Part shown: piece by piece, positions 11,190-23,750 of the stretch | Layout of the letters: the number at the start of each line of letters is the position of its first letter | How positions within the stretch are numbered: position 1 is the stretch's first letter | DNA from: Heliopora coerulea | Taxonomy: Eukaryota; Cnidaria; Anthozoa; Scleralcyonacea; Helioporidae | Assembly: GCA_030142905.1 (NCBI GenBank) | Contig: JASJOG010000029.1 | Span: 1,176,001-1,240,000, forward strand | Reading direction: 5' to 3' | Length of the DNA stretch: 64,000 bases | Notes under the pieces: model-generated | Database searches by the model: none | The model's input: the letters and a program-made list of their open reading frames with translations, nothing else | What the model was told of the DNA's origin: nothing | Program-made: the position numbers and the translations under genes

Positions 11190-13332
11190 TATAGTTGAGA
11201 TGTTGGTTAGTGGTCACCATTTTTACGTTATATCTTCGTCTATAAAAGTTTTATTAATAATTATTAGCAGGTTAAGGAATGTTGACAAATTTATTCTAAT
11301 AATCAAAAGGCATACTGTAATCAAATGTTGTATTAATACGATGAGCATATTTCATGAAATAATTTGGAGAAACAATTTATTAGTTCAGCTGTTTAGCATA
11401 CAGTATTGCTTCATACTAACATTAATGACAAATAGGCCTAGGGATTCTTTTTTTCTTAAACAAATCTTTTCAGACGTTAGATTCAATAGTTGTCGGGACA
11501 CAATGGCTGTTATCAAATATTTTCCATTGTTCAAAACAAGGAATTTTAACGAAAAGTTTGGAACTGTATAGTGTCTTTATTGTGAATACTGATGAAAGGT
11601 AGCATTTTTAGGGAAAAACTTGAAATAAATGTCATCAAGCATTGAATCGTGTTTTACCACATCCCAAAAACGCAACAGTTCAACTAAAATGTTTAGTAAC
11701 TCCAAGTTTGGTATTTCCTATTTAGACCTTAGTTTGTGGTGGCCTTAATAATAGTTCATTATCTGTAAAATTTTAGATCCATGAACACTAAAGAAACGAT
11801 TCATGATTTGGCATAGTCCACTGAGTTAGTGATGCACGCAAGAAATTGGAAGCTAGAGCAATTTTAGATTTTTGAGTGTCCTCCCAACCTTCCAAGTGCA
11901 TCCATAACTCAGTTGAGGTCCCCAAATGATGAATTATTTTTTATAACATATATTCAGATGCAAAATAATTAAAAATTTCTTGTCAAGGAAAGGTAAAAAT
12001 TCTGAATATTTTTTAATTGGCCGCTTTAAAATGTTTTTCTTCACTCTTTTTCTTGAGCTCCATCTTGAAATGCAGCACGCACAGCAACAGTATTTCAAGG
12101 TAGGCCTTTTCTAATTCCATTTGGCCGACAGAAAATTCATCTGTTCGCCAAACTTCATTTTTATGTAGACAATTGGAATAAACACAAGTCTTGTCATCTT
12201 TCATTGACTGAAAGTAGTAAGTTAATTTTTATATTCTGCAGGCGTTGTGATATTGTATTGGCTTCAGTTCTACCAATTGCTATATATTCAATAAAACAGA
12301 ACTGTTCAAGTTTTTTCAAAAGTGGACCATATGATCAAAAATTCGCACGTGAACTGGATTCATGAATTCTTATAGTAACAGTGGTGAACTATTTCTTACT
12401 AAATAACATTCAGTTTTAAAGTATTTTACGAGTTATGAGTGCAAGTGCAGTCTAGAGAAATTTTTCTGAAAAACTGTTGGTATTAGTAATAGCTATACTG
12501 AGGGCAAGCTGTTCTTTTGTTGTTTATTACTCAAAGGAACACGATCATTGTTATAAAAACCAAACTCCGTCAGGCGTAGTAGTACCATAAAAACTATGGA
12601 AAAAGAAAGTTATAATCTATGAATTAACTAACGGAGTTGCCTGGGGGCGGCAGGTCTCAATAAAATTTTCTGAGCCACCCCAAGGAACCACGTCAACGTC
12701 AAGGACAATGTAATCATCAACCTCAACAAATTTGCGCTGTTACAGGTGTGCAAGATGACATAGTTTGAGAGGTACTCCCTAAAATCTATACCAGATTTGA
12801 GGCCCGTCAAGTCACCTCCCTCTAGAAATCTCCTAATTCTAGCACTGGTTATACGTCAGATCTGTAAAAATAAAGAAAAGAAAATCAACTAAGGAATCAA
12901 CAAAAATATAATTACCTTAATATAACAAGTAAAATACAAATAGCAGCGGACTAACACATATAAAAAATCTCACAAAGGACGTATGTTGGAAGGGCATGCA
13001 ATGAGTAATGCACGAAATATATTGGAAACAAAGATATGTAAAGACAATAATGATCACACTTTTACGGAAAATTTAAAATGTAAATGAACAAGATTAAGGG
13101 TTGGTTATGCATTGCATTTCACAAAAATGTATATTAGATCATTGACTGTAAGTTGGCTGTTCAGTTTTGTGTTGTGTTGTGTTTATTATATTCTATGTAA
13201 CTTTATTATATTTACAGGGATTTTTCAATGATTATATAACTTTTTGGGTCATTAAGTAAGTACTTAAAACTTGGAAAATTTTAACGTTTTTTATATGCAT
13301 TTTTAAAATATAATACATGACCATAATACACA
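11190..13332. other. Intergenic DNA
   Basis: A 139-codon frame at 11,152-11,571 (+) begins in the T-rich tract with a run of phenylalanines and shows no domain, so I do not call it a gene. Nothing else recognised. Confidence 0.45.
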
Positions 13333-13433
13333 TTAACCCTCTCTTGTCCAAGAAGTCGCCCTTTAATAAGTAAAATCTTCTGGTGTTAGCCAGAGTAAAA
13401 TGCCAAAGTCGGTTATGGGCCTGAAAGGGTTAA
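13333..13433. repeat. Short dispersed repeat, AACCCTTTC family (best copy)
   Basis: Starts TTAACCCTCTC and ends GAAAGGGTTAA, giving short imperfect terminal inverted repeats. The inside carries AGTAAAATCTTCTGGTG, TAGCCAGAGTAAAATG and AAAGTCGGTTATGGGC, shared in order with the copy at 6.48 kb. It is a MITE-like unit of about 100 bp. Confidence 0.6.
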
Positions 13434-16400
13434 TCCATTGCGACACTTTCGATACATCTGAGTTTCATCTGCTTTCCAACCGCTCCATAGGAGTCCACCA
13501 GGATCCTTTATCCCACTTTTGGCACCCATCGAACTTTAAAGTGAGTCTAGTGAGTAAAATCCTGAATATTTAACCGTTCAAGCAACTGCGAAGAACACTT
13601 CGCAATATTTGCAAAAGCTTAGACTAGTGTTGGCGACAGATGAAGCGGCGTTTTATAAGAATAGTTGACTGCATTTTTCGACGTTTGGTGGTTTTATTTT
13701 GGTTGCTTTTTTGATTACTTTTTTTCTCTTTTGTTTTTGTAAACGATTAGGTCTTTCTCCAACGAGGCATGTAGAGATCTGCCATCATTGCAAGGCAGCC
13801 GACAAAAGCGTCGTTACATAATATATATCTCATGAAATACTTTAAGAATTCTCTATTTCAGGCAAGACATTTTTGTAGTTGAAACACTTAACCAAAGCAG
13901 GTCTTTTTAATAGAAATAAAATAGAATGTTTTTTTCCTTTAGAAGTGTACTGTTAACGGTACAATTCTTCACAAAATTTTTATGGGGCTAAATCCTCATT
14001 TACCTCTCCAATCCAGTCCCCTTAGCGATATATAGGGAAAGTCCCCATTTGCGAAACACGCAGTGGATAATGATTTTCTTCGATATGGAACTTAATGTGT
14101 AATTGTGCCTGACTAGGAAGCTAAAAGGTAAGACTGAGTCATTTAGGTTTCGACAATTTACCTACACAGAAATATGAGCCTAAATAGCGACATTATTTGG
14201 AGAGTTTTATGTCCATCTTGACGTCCATTCGTTTGTGTGTAATGTCAAGTATTTTATACCGTAATATCTGCTAGTACGAATTAAATATGGACAGCAAATA
14301 TGTTTCTTTTGTTCATTTGTATTATATTCTTTAATTCCAAACTATTAAGATATTTCAGTCCATCGCGTGAAATCAATCTACGCACATTCAAACGTATATC
14401 GAAAATGAAAGTGTCATGCCCAAACATGCACAATACCGGCCTAATAGTGTGAAAAATTCCGTCTTATAATAGTCAATCCTAATATAGTACCTTCTTACCA
14501 TTAAGAATTTACCATATTTATAGCACAAGAGGATATCTTTATGAAAAGATAAAGTGCATGTTTAGTTCAAATTCATAAGAAACCCGGGCAGAGCAGCTTT
14601 GAACTCTCACTCATCTCGCAAATTTTGCAATTTAGACCATAAATCTTATCACAAATCAAAGGGGTTTTTGTTTTTTTAGGGGTTTTTTGAATTATTATGA
14701 GCTAAGTTATCGTTTTAACCTTAAGATACCCGACCAATTTCCTGATATTCATTTCTCCGAACTCCAGGCTATTACTTCAGGGAATCAGTAAAACGAGAAA
14801 CAAGCTAGTGTAAAAGTTCACTAATCAGGTAAGCACAATTCAGCAAAAGTAACCCAACTTGAACTCTAGGAAAATCATAGTGGTTATATATGTTGCTTAT
14901 TGTCTGGATAAGGAAAAATTATAATTGAAAAAATGATAGAGACTGCAAAACGAACTAAAAATTATAAATGGTCCTACGCAATCTATAAGATACTGAAATT
15001 TCTTACCCGACATCCTCTAAATTATCTAGCATAAAGTGTGTTATTCTTTCGTGGCTATAAGTTGCATTCTGTAAAATGCAAAATAATGTCTTCATAGTTC
15101 ATAAAAATGTTGCTTAACCTCTTGCTTACTTGTTTCGTGATTTGATAATCCATCCCCAGCAAACTCAATGCACCATCGCGCTCCTGCACATAACATTTAT
15201 GTTGGAGTTCCGGTTTTAATCACATTGACAATGACGAAGTTCAGATCGTATGTCGATTTCGATGTGTTTACTTTTACGTTTAGTGTTCTTTCGAAGTTTC
15301 AAGCCTACTGCAGCTAGAATGCATCTCCTTGTAGTAATGTTAAAGCTTGCCTCGTTTTCATAACTTAAAAACAAATGTTTCAACTCCTTAATTATTTTCA
15401 CGGAAGTAGTTTTGCTTGATCTGAATCTTGGTCATCTGACGAGCTAGACACGCATACAATGCTATGTTTCCTTATAAAGAAATGGGAATGTCGACACTTG
15501 GAATCTAGAGCTTCATTATATTTTGGAATGGCATTTAACTCAATCACTGGGATGTGTATTTTCTTGAGAGTTCTTGGGAAAGTAATAAACATTATCATTA
15601 TTAAGATGCATGATTGACTAGTAATTACCGGGAACTAGTTTGTTTTCCTGGAACTTCTCATTTGCCAGGACACTTTCGGTTTCTAAAGGAAGGAAGTTTG
15701 GTAAATAGATTAAAAACGCTTAGAAATTTATGATTTGAATACTTATTAGCTCATTCATGGATGCTGTAGTTAAGGCACCTCACTCACTTCCAGTCACTTG
15801 CTTTGATTGCAAAATTCTCCATACACACCTTACAGGATATTAGTATAGGATATAAGTCTCAAGAACCATGGAATTCTAGAATATTCTAAAGAAATGTAAG
15901 CAACATAACCATCAAGCATATAATCCCAAGTAGCTTCACAGTCGGTGGATTTCTAGGTGGTAAAATTAAAACCGCGTTGCAAGGAAAATTTTCCTGTTGT
16001 TAGTTTTCTATAAGACGCTTATGCAAGAGGAAAGTCAAAAACATTCTTATACGGGCTAATAAAGAATTTAACTCCTATCATGACTTCGTTCGCTCATGTT
16101 TTGAATTGGCATGCAGATATGTTCATTTCCGGGTATTTAGTTCATAGAGTTTTGATTTGCAGGCTAGAATTGACCCTCTGCAAAACAGAGATTCATGGCT
16201 CATCCTCAGTCAGTTGAAGGATAAATTCCACACCAGACTACACTTTTTAGATGGATAAAATTGAACTTCTAGCATCAGCAGAGAAAGCGCTCGAATGTCT
16301 GTTACTACAACTGAGCCCGCATTTAAATACTCTTTTGTGTCAGAAGTATGAGAACGAAACGAAAGGATCGAAATAATACTGGAATGACATAAAAATTTCA

Positions 16401-16439
16401 TTTGCATTTCAAGCCAATGACAACATTAAACAACACTAA
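13434..16439. other. Intergenic DNA
   Basis: AT-rich DNA with no recognisable gene. Words resembling TTCCTGGAA and ACCGGGAA recur near 15.62-15.69 kb, as near 4 kb. Confidence 0.45.
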
Positions 16440-16820
16440 AAAGCTTCCAAAATAGTTCAATTTTTAGAAGCATTAGCTACACACGTGCATTTCATGTGTT
16501 ACAAACGCAAGACTAACATGCCTCTTCACTTGAGGAACATGATTTGAACCTTATACATCTACTGAATACAACTGACAGAATGCCTTTCGAAATCTTGTTT
16601 GTAATGTTAATCCGAAAGGGAATTCAATTTTGTGTGAAAATGAAAAAATCGCAAGTGTTCTGGGAGTTGCATTCAGCTGACGTAATAAGGGGAAACTGCT
16701 ATTTTATTTTACGTGTTTTAAGCACGTGGTTTACACGTGATTCACACGTTGTTCACATGATCTCACATGTGAAACAAGTTCACATGCTGCAATTTCACAT
16801 GTGAAGTCGGGCATTTGGAA
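16440..16820. repeat. Repeat rich in CACATG/CACGTG palindromes, copy 1
   Basis: The stretch 16,700-16,806 carries at least six E-box-like palindromes (CACGTG-like and CACATGTG words), several as TTCACATGTGAA. The segment at 16,525-16,560 (CTTCACTTGAGGAACATGATT) recurs in altered form at 20,150-20,180. Related blocks lie at 19.24-19.46 and 28.50-28.69 kb, so this is a dispersed family with an unusual dyad-rich end rather than one regulatory site. Confidence 0.5.
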
Positions 16821-16964
16821 TTTTCATAAAGCTCTCAACTCAGCTTTCAGTCAACAGATATTCATGAGTTGTGGTGGAGAGAATTTTATCCTGCCAAAGA
16901 AGATTCTCAAGAAGTAGATGAGTGTCTACTTGTAAAATAGGATTGCAATGACGAATTCTTTCAG

Positions 16965-17100
16965 AAATTCTGTCCGAAGATGACTTTGAAATAAAGCCGA
17001 AATATCACTGTTTCAACAATAGTTTTATCTTGTATTGACTCATATCTTGAGTTTTCAAGATTACATTATTCTTCGGAATATGTTTTATTTTATACATTTT
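16965..17100 (+). mobile_element. Penelope-like terminal fragment with degenerate hammerhead
   Basis: Contains CCGAAGA (a one-base change from CTGAAGA) at 16,974-16,980, a hairpin GACTTT/AAAGCC with one mismatch, then GAAATATCAC as in element A. It ends with TCTTCGGAATATGTTTTATTTTA, which matches the end of the palindromic fragment near 10.43 kb. No coding sequence remains. Confidence 0.6.
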
Positions 17101-18700
17101 GAATTCTTTCAGCTTAACTCAAAGTTACTGTAGACACTAAACAGAACAAAAACAAAATGATGAAAGATATGACTAACCAGTTGGCTACGTTTGAACAAGG
17201 TGCTTGAATCTTAATATTCAGTGCCATTTAAAATGAACAATTTAAAAGAGCTTTAACGTAGAGAGATATTGTGGTAGCAGAGGATACTTTTGACGAGAGA
17301 AGAAAATTGAGCTTTACCAATCCAGAGTAAAGCGAAATCGTTATTAGTACGGAAGAGTAAACTGTCCAACTACAACATTTTCTGTCCGATAAAAAATAGA
17401 GTGTTGCGACTCTAGTGCATGATGAACCACGTGTTTGAAAAGACAACAGGGTGAGGGAGCTGCCGAAACTTACAACAGAAAATGAGAACGTTTTGAATGA
17501 AAGCCCTTGGTCGGAGCAAAAGGCTTCGTGCAAAATGCCTTTATCTCTTCTCTAAAATTTCAACAGTTCCCATACCCTTTTGACTTTTCAAATATGATCC
17601 GTTTATCTCTGCATGCCAAGTGGTGCTCCAAGAAGCTAGCTTGACAGTCCAAAGGACTAAGGTACCCATGTTGCACATAACCAAAAGATCGGCCAAAATA
17701 ATGACCGACAAATTTTCGTCAGCGAGAACCAAGATATATTCTGGTCACCAAAATTGGTATTGTAACAGATGTATTCCATTGATATGCATCCTGGAAGTAA
17801 CCATCCTTAAAGAAAGAGCCATCTTTTAAAAGAAAGAGCTAATCGACGACGTTTTATACTGCAAGAACACGAGAGTTCCTCTCAGAGTTCACGGGCATCG
17901 CAAGTTGTGTTAATATCTTACAATTATTGGCATGGAGTTATCTCTTTTGCATTGATTATTGCTGTCTTCACAAATTAACCAAAGGCAAAAGGCGAGAAGG
18001 GTGTTGAAATTGTAGTAAGACACGAGGTATAATGAAGTTCCGAACGAGAGTCCTTCGTCGGAGTAAAACGTGAAATGATATAAGAACTAGGTGCTAATTT
18101 TTTTAAGTGAAAGAAGTCATGTGATAAAAATTACCAATAAGATTATAAATTAATGACATGTAGATGATGGTAAATCATTTACTTTTTTAAACGTCAATCA
18201 TCGTACCAGAAATCGAGAGCGTCCATCAGTTATAGGACGTCCCTACTTATGTGTTTGTCTCAATCCTAGCACGCGAATATCTGGACCCAAGTCTGATCTG
18301 ATTATTAGACATTACCCTTCATCCACCTATTCTATAACGTCATTTACCATATCCCAGCAGCAAGTGCCGGAAACATAGCCGATGTCTCCCAGACAGATTT
18401 GCTCAACATTGACTAATTTCAACCATACAAAGACATGCAAGAGATATAAAGATCCAAAACATTTGGTGAATACAAATCTTGATTACCTTGACCCCAACAA
18501 GCTCTAATGGCATGTGGGTACAAGTGCAGTTTAGCAGACTCACCTGGCCACTGACCTTTGCAGTCGGCTCAACAATAAATATTATGAACTTTCCGCGGGA
18601 ATTGAAATTCAACCATGACCACATTCGAACGTGAATTGGCCTTAGTCAACAAAGATATCACTCAATTCACAAAAAATAAAGAAACTTATCAGTACTATTC
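17101..18700. other. Intergenic DNA with unidentified low-conservation frames
   Basis: The phrase GAACGAAAGTCCTTGGTCGGAG occurs in related form at about 17,497-17,517 and 18,038-18,062, pointing to an internal duplication. Frames here are at most 101 codons and show no motif I recognise. Confidence 0.35.
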
Positions 18701-18710
18701 TACAACCAAT

Positions 18711-18752
18711 ACTAACCCTAACCCTAATCCTAATCCTAATCCTAACCCAAAT
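18711..18752. repeat. Telomere-like CCCTAA array
   Basis: About seven tandem hexamers of the form CCTAAC or CCTAAT, e.g. CTAACCCTAACCCTAATCC. The metazoan telomere repeat is TTAGGG, so this is a short interstitial telomere-like tract with CCTAAT variants. It is followed by AAATTTAAAACATG with no obvious subtelomeric sequence. Confidence 0.75.
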
Positions 18753-19239
18753 TTAAAACATGTCAATATAATATTTTTAATCAACCAATTTTCTCTTGGG
18801 TTGTGTCTCTAATTTTTCTACCAAATCTCACTTTACTTGAAAATTGAGCCAGCAATATACTGGTTAGCATCCAGGTGCGTCCGCTAAACTGCACTCTAGC
18901 CAGCATGTGTTTGATTTCTTACTCCTCAGCTGTTCTAGAAACCTTTCGATAAGATTGGCATCGATCAGCTTTAGCCGTTTCCTGGGATCAACAATCAAGA
19001 TCTCAATGCCCGCAGAATCGTTGACAGATTTTCGCACTGGCAGGAATTAATCGCTCTGACATTCTCAATGCTAACAACTGTAAACCAAAGGAAATTTTGA
19101 TTCGATCATCTATCTGTGATTATGACAATTAAATGGGAGGAATCGCCCATTCGACATTGTTGCAATAATCTGTGATAAATTGTACACTACTAAAGATCAA
19201 ACTAGAGGGCAGATTAATCCTTACGAAAATTCGACGCAA
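18753..19239. other. Intergenic DNA
   Basis: No recognisable gene. A phrase GCTAAACTGCACT at about 18,882 resembles GCTAAACTGCACT on the opposite strand near 18,524-18,536, so the telomere-like tract may sit inside a small inverted duplication. Confidence 0.4.
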
Positions 19240-19460
19240 ATTTAAACGTGTGATCACATGTGGTCACATATGATGAAGGCAAACGTGTTCCAATTTCTCA
19301 TGAAGAAAAATCTCACATGTGATTTATTACATTTTCATGATTTCCACATGTTCAAGTTTCAAATATAATTTGATTTCACTTTGTTTTATACATGTGGTTT
19401 TTCATGCGATTCACACGTATTTTACTTGTGTTCACACGTGAAGCAATTTCACACACACCA
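19240..19460. repeat. CACATG/CACGTG palindrome-rich repeat, copy 2
   Basis: Contains GATCACATGTGGTCACATATG, CTCACATGTGATT, TCCACATG, ACATGTGG and TTCACACGTGAA within about 220 bp. It is the same family as copies near 16.7 and 28.5 kb. A partial end related to the 16.5-kb copy lies at 20,108-20,180. Confidence 0.5.
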
Positions 19461-20870
19461 GCGCAAATGAAACTGACGATAAATTTCTTGTCATCCATGA
19501 TATCAAAACTGGAAACCTTCTTGTGGAGGACTTAAAGATGTTTTCAGTCTTATATCAATACAACTCTTGGGTTGAGGTAGATCCACCCTCTGATGCAGTA
19601 ACCGTCCACTTGTAATTTACATGTAACTTAAAAAGTAATCTACACACCTGGACTGCTACAAACAAGATTATGCTGAGCTTTTAGCCGTTACCATCGAATC
19701 ATTACAGTGCTAACTGTGCATGTCCATTTTCCTAGAGTTCGACCGAATTAGTCGGTCGTAGGTAAATAAAAATAAAAAATGATAGAATTCTAATTTTTCC
19801 ACAAAAAACTAAGAACTACTGTGCGTGATATTGTGACGTGTAGTCACGTGAAAAAGAATTAGATCCATTGTATGTTATCTGGAGGTTGACAGTAAAAAGT
19901 TATTTCTTGATCATTATAGTTGCGGAGATTTATCAGTTCGGTGGAGTTTACTTAGTGAGTTTAATGGGGTAGACGCATGTTATTATCTTTGTTGCAGCAT
20001 ACATTGTGTCAGTGAGCCCAATTAATCTAAAACTAACATTTTTCTTTAAGCATGGCTTATCTCCATTCTAAGCTGAGGAAGGGTTGTAGACCATTATGCA
20101 ACTGACATGACGTTCACGTGTCACTCCCGCGTGAGACTCACACGCTTGTTCACTTAAGAAACATAATTTGAACCTTGCTACGTTAGTATTTTATGGGAAA
20201 GTGCTGCGGTCACGACTGGTTGTTGGAGAATAACCCAGTAAATTTATAAAATTTATGTGAACTGATTGATAAATTAACGATGTTGGAATTCATCAAACAC
20301 TGTAATTGATTCCTATTGAAAACTTCACTGTTTTGCTTAAAGATTTTCGTTAATTATTTGTTCTACTATATCGTTGAATTATGGGGTCTTCCAAACTGCT
20401 GAATTAGAGACAATTCTCTGGTATGCAACCCTCGATCGATTGTCCTAAAATGGAAGGCTCATCAAAAGCTTAAATTAAATTACTCTCTTTCGTTCAGTTA
20501 ATCGCAGGAAACCAAGCATCTTCAATGGTAAACATTTCAATAATTTTTTCTTAGATTGGTTTAACTAGAACATCCTATAACTGACAATGTCTCTTCAACA
20601 AAATACTCCTGAAAATCAGATGGTAAGTAACATTAATTCCTAGGGAAAAATATATTATGATAAATAAATTATTATGAAAAAATTATGAAAAATAAATTAT
20701 TGTCTCGTCAACAAAATAATCTCGAAAATCAGTTGCTAAGTAAGTGACATTAGTTCCAAGAGAAATATAAATTATTATGCAAGCAATTACTGACCACAAG
20801 ACAATATTGGCGAATACCAACAAATTTGCTGATAAAAAATAAACAAACAAACAAACCAGTCTATAGCAAG
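19461..20870. other. Intergenic DNA
   Basis: No gene recognised. Two similar blocks near 20,577-20,640 and 20,700-20,755 share words CTCAAAATCAG / GGTAAGT-ACATTA / CCTAGGG-AAATATA, indicating a local duplication of about 60-70 bp. Confidence 0.4.
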
Positions 20871-20960
20871 ACAGAAAGATCAATCGACAATGGTAGATGG
20901 ATAGATAAATAGATAGAGATAGACAAACAAATAGACAAACAGACAGACAGACAGAGACAA
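20871..20960. repeat. GATA/CAGA microsatellite at the LINE 3' end
   Basis: Degenerate GATA units followed by CAGACAGACAGACAGA. On the minus strand this is (TCTG)n then (TCTA)n directly after AATAAAGTTG, a typical way for CR1/L2-like LINEs to end in simple repeats instead of poly(A). Confidence 0.7.
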
Positions 20961-21200
20961 CTTTATTTGAAAACGGTAGTTCCTTCAATTTTACAGAATT
21001 GCTTTCCAAGGAAGCTGTTTTAAAAAAAGTTAAATTAAAAAAATTTAAATTAAAAAAAAATTTAAATTAAAAAAAATTAAAAAAATATAAAAAAATTAAA
21101 AAAAAATTAAAAAAAATTGAAAAAGTCAAAAACTTAAATTAATATATCTATTTACATATATAACTGCATACTAACTATTTACAAACTATTTACAAACAAT

Positions 21201-22164
21201 CTACATATCAAAATCATAGGATTTTAGAGAGTTTTTGAAAATGTTTAAAAAGGGTGGAGATTTTATTGATGAAGGTAAATTATTCCATAATACTGAACCA
21301 CTGTATTCTAAACTGCGTTTTAAGTATTCGGTTCGAGGTAATGGAATTTTAAGATTTACATCCGAATTTCTCAAATTGTAACCATGAGTCTCACTGTCAA
21401 ACAAAAACAATTTATTTAAGTGATCAGGAGCATTACCATTTACAATTTTATGCATCATATTGGCTTTTGTTTGGTGTCTCCTGGATTCTAGGTTACACCA
21501 GTTTAATGAGTTAAGAATGGTGGTTGACCTAATATTATAGCTTGATCGAGTTATAATACGAGCAGTTCTATTTTGGAGTTTTTGAAGCTTGCTCTTTAAG
21601 ACTGCCGCAATTTCCCCATTTAAGACAACAGTAATCATAATGGGGGGATATGAGTGCATTGTATACTTCGATCAAATTAGCTAATGGAAGGAGATCGCGT
21701 AATTGACGAAGCATCCTCAAACCCTTTAGAACTTTTGGAATAATTATTTCATTCACATGGGTATCCCAAAGAAGTTTGTCATCTACCATAACACATAGCA
21801 ATTTAGATTTCGTGACTCTTTTAATAGCTTCATTATCAAGTTTAATTTTAGGATCCGTTGTGAACTGATTAAGTCGATAATTAGAAGATATTGCAATAAA
21901 CTCCGTTTTTGTAGAATTAGCAGATAGTTTATTTGCACAGAGCCATGTATGCAGATATTTAAGATCATAATTTAAAATATTTTGAAGATCATCTACAGCT
22001 TCAGCAGAAGCTGTAATTTGTGTATCATCTGCATACATACCAGGAGTGGTAGATGTCAAACAGTTTGGAAGGTCATTGATGTATAATAAAAACAATAGTG
22101 GACCTAAGATGGATCCCTGAGGAACTCCTGTAGTAATAAGTTTTGAGTTCTGACTGAACACCAT
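21201..22164 (-). pseudogene. LINE reverse transcriptase, palm to C-terminus (broken)
   Basis: Two overlapping frames. The upstream one (21,568-22,164) has GVPQGSILGPLLFLLYIND and YADDTQI, then the thumb. The downstream one (21,201-21,659) continues with QKLQNRTARI and the YNLRN/LWNNLP tail. A frameshift near 21.6 kb separates them. The catalytic pair of aspartates is intact. Confidence 0.88.
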
Positions 22165-22912
22165 TGACCATACAACACTGATGGCTGTCGTCTAGGTATG
22201 AAGTGAACCATTCTAACGAAGTGTTATTGATTCCATACAAATTCAGTTTTTTCAACAGAATTGTATGGTCAACAGTGTCAAAAGCTTTACTTAAGTAAAT
22301 GAGAACTACTCCATTAATGTAGCCACAATCAATATTTTTATACCAATTTTCAGTAGTTTGTAAGAGAGCAGTGACAGTTGAGTACCCAGACCTAAACCCC
22401 GATTGAAACTTACTTAGAATGTTATTTTCATTCAAGTAATGATATACTTGATTGAAAATAAGTTTTTCAAAAACTTTAGCTACAACTGGCAGCACAGAGA
22501 TAGGTGGATAGTTATTTGGATCACCCTTGGCATTACCCTTATGAGCCGGAAAGACCTTTGCATTTTCCCACCTATCAGGGAAAATTCCTGTTAGGATTGA
22601 TTGATTAAATATAATGCTTAGAAGACCACTTATAACTGGAGAAGCAAGTCGCAGAATCTTGGCCGAAATCTTATCGAGACCAGAAGCTTGGCGAACAGAC
22701 AGTGTAGAAAGCATATGCTGAATAACTGGAGAGGCAATTATAGAAAATTCAAAACATGAATTGTTTTCTTTAACAAAAGTCTTTGGCGAGATGGAAGTGT
22801 GTGGGATATTTTCACTGATCTTACTACCTACTTTTGAAAAATGATCATTAAATATTTTAGATATTGAATGTGGATCAGTGACAACATTTTCACTAACATT
22901 TAGTTCCACCAC
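22073..22912 (-). pseudogene. LINE reverse transcriptase, fingers and motif A (broken)
   Basis: 279 codons carrying SKIFNDHFSKVGSKISENI, SGLDKISAKILRL, FEKLIFNQVYHYL, FQSGFRSGYSTVTALL and YLSKAFDTVDHTILLKKL. In motif A the first aspartate position of DLSKAFD is a tyrosine here (IYLSKAFD), one sign of decay. A frameshift ends this frame before motif B. Confidence 0.88.
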
Positions 22913-23152
22913 ACCAGTGACCTTTGACTTGTGACCTAAAAGAGTATTAATTGCTCTTCAGGTATGCCAACTGCTTTGGCTGTCATAATTTGTTTCTTTT
23001 GTAAGATAATTTATTTTGGCTTTTTTAATTGCAGCATTAATCTAATTTCTTGCACGTTTGTACGCTTCAATTGCGGACCTTGATTTATTTAAAATTGATT
23101 TCTTTTTTAAATTATCTCTTTTGTACATCAATGTCTTAATTTCAGGAGTAAG

Positions 23153-23426
23153 CTAAGGTGAAGATTTATTTCTTACTCTCTTCCTTTTTAAGGGTGCATG
23201 AACATCTAATGTCTTTATAATTATATTCTCCCAAAAATGAACCATGTCATTAGGATCCTCATATTGTTCTAGGAGGTCCCATTGAGCATTTTGAAGGTCA
23301 AAGACAAACAATTGTGGATCAAAGTTTTTCATGTTTCGACTTTCAATATATTTTGGTTCACTGCTAATTGTTTGAAATTTCCTGACACCATATATCAAGT
23401 AATGGTCACTTATACAGGTTTTAATA
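23153..23426 (-). pseudogene. LINE endonuclease end and linker (truncated)
   Basis: After the microsatellite-derived start the frame contains CISDHYLIYGVRK, which holds the SDH catalytic histidine motif at the end of an APE-type endonuclease, then a charged linker ending before a stop. The rest of the endonuclease and any ORF1 are missing. Confidence 0.75.
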
Positions 23427-23536
23427 AGACCTGATAGGGAGAGAGATAGAGAGATAGAGGGATAGAGAGATAGAGGGATAGATGGATGGATGGATAGATG
23501 GATAGATGGATAGATAGATAGATAGATAGGTAGATT
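23427..23536. repeat. GATA/GAGA/GATG microsatellite
   Basis: Runs of GATAGAGG, GATGGATGGATAGATG and GATAGATAGATAG. It separates the truncated LINE 5' end from the left arm of Penelope element B. Confidence 0.95.
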
Positions 23537-23604
23537 TAGGATAAATATGAGTACCCAGCACAAAACGCGGAATAAAGCCATGAATTGGATAAAAATAAAG
23601 TTTT

Positions 23605-23665
23605 ATCGAGTGCACTAACGTTTCGTCGCATCACGCCACATCATCAGAGTGGATATAGAATTACA
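23605..23665 (-). ncRNA. Hammerhead ribozyme-like motif, left arm of element B
   Basis: On the minus strand CTCTGATGA, then hairpin GTGGC-GTGAT-GCGAC (one G-G mismatch, one wobble), then GAAAC and GTTAGTGC. CTGATGA is the textbook core box. The same sequence lies in the right arm. Confidence 0.65.
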
Positions 23666-23750
23666 GTTTCCAGTGAATAAATAGATAGCTAGAGGTATTA
23701 TATTACAGGAAGTTATAAGTCAGAAATACGAAATAGCTGTGTTAAGAATA

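Larger units (their letters stand above)
20961..23426 (-). mobile_element. CR1/L2-like LINE, 5' truncated and mutated
   Basis: On the minus strand, in order: the C-terminal end of an endonuclease domain (SDHYLIYGVRK near 23.40 kb), an RT with VAKVFEKLI, GYSTVTALL, SKAFDTVDH (motif A), GVPQGSILGPLLFLLYIND (motif B) and MYADDTQI (catalytic), and the C-terminal stretch with QKLQNRTARIITR, YNLRN, LWNNLP. The frame is broken into at least four pieces, so it is dead. The 5' end begins inside the endonuclease at a GATA/TATC microsatellite, and the 3' end is AATAAA plus (TCTG)n. An AT-only tract (TTAAATTAAAAAA units) fills 21,020-21,125 in the 3' UTR. Confidence 0.9.

Noticed and set aside
11152..11571. 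139-codon plus-strand open frame
   Set aside because: It starts in a T-rich tract (poly-Phe), has no domain, and no splice or promoter context.
17228..17533. 101-codon minus-strand frame
   Set aside because: Ser/Leu-rich with no domain and no support from splice sites.
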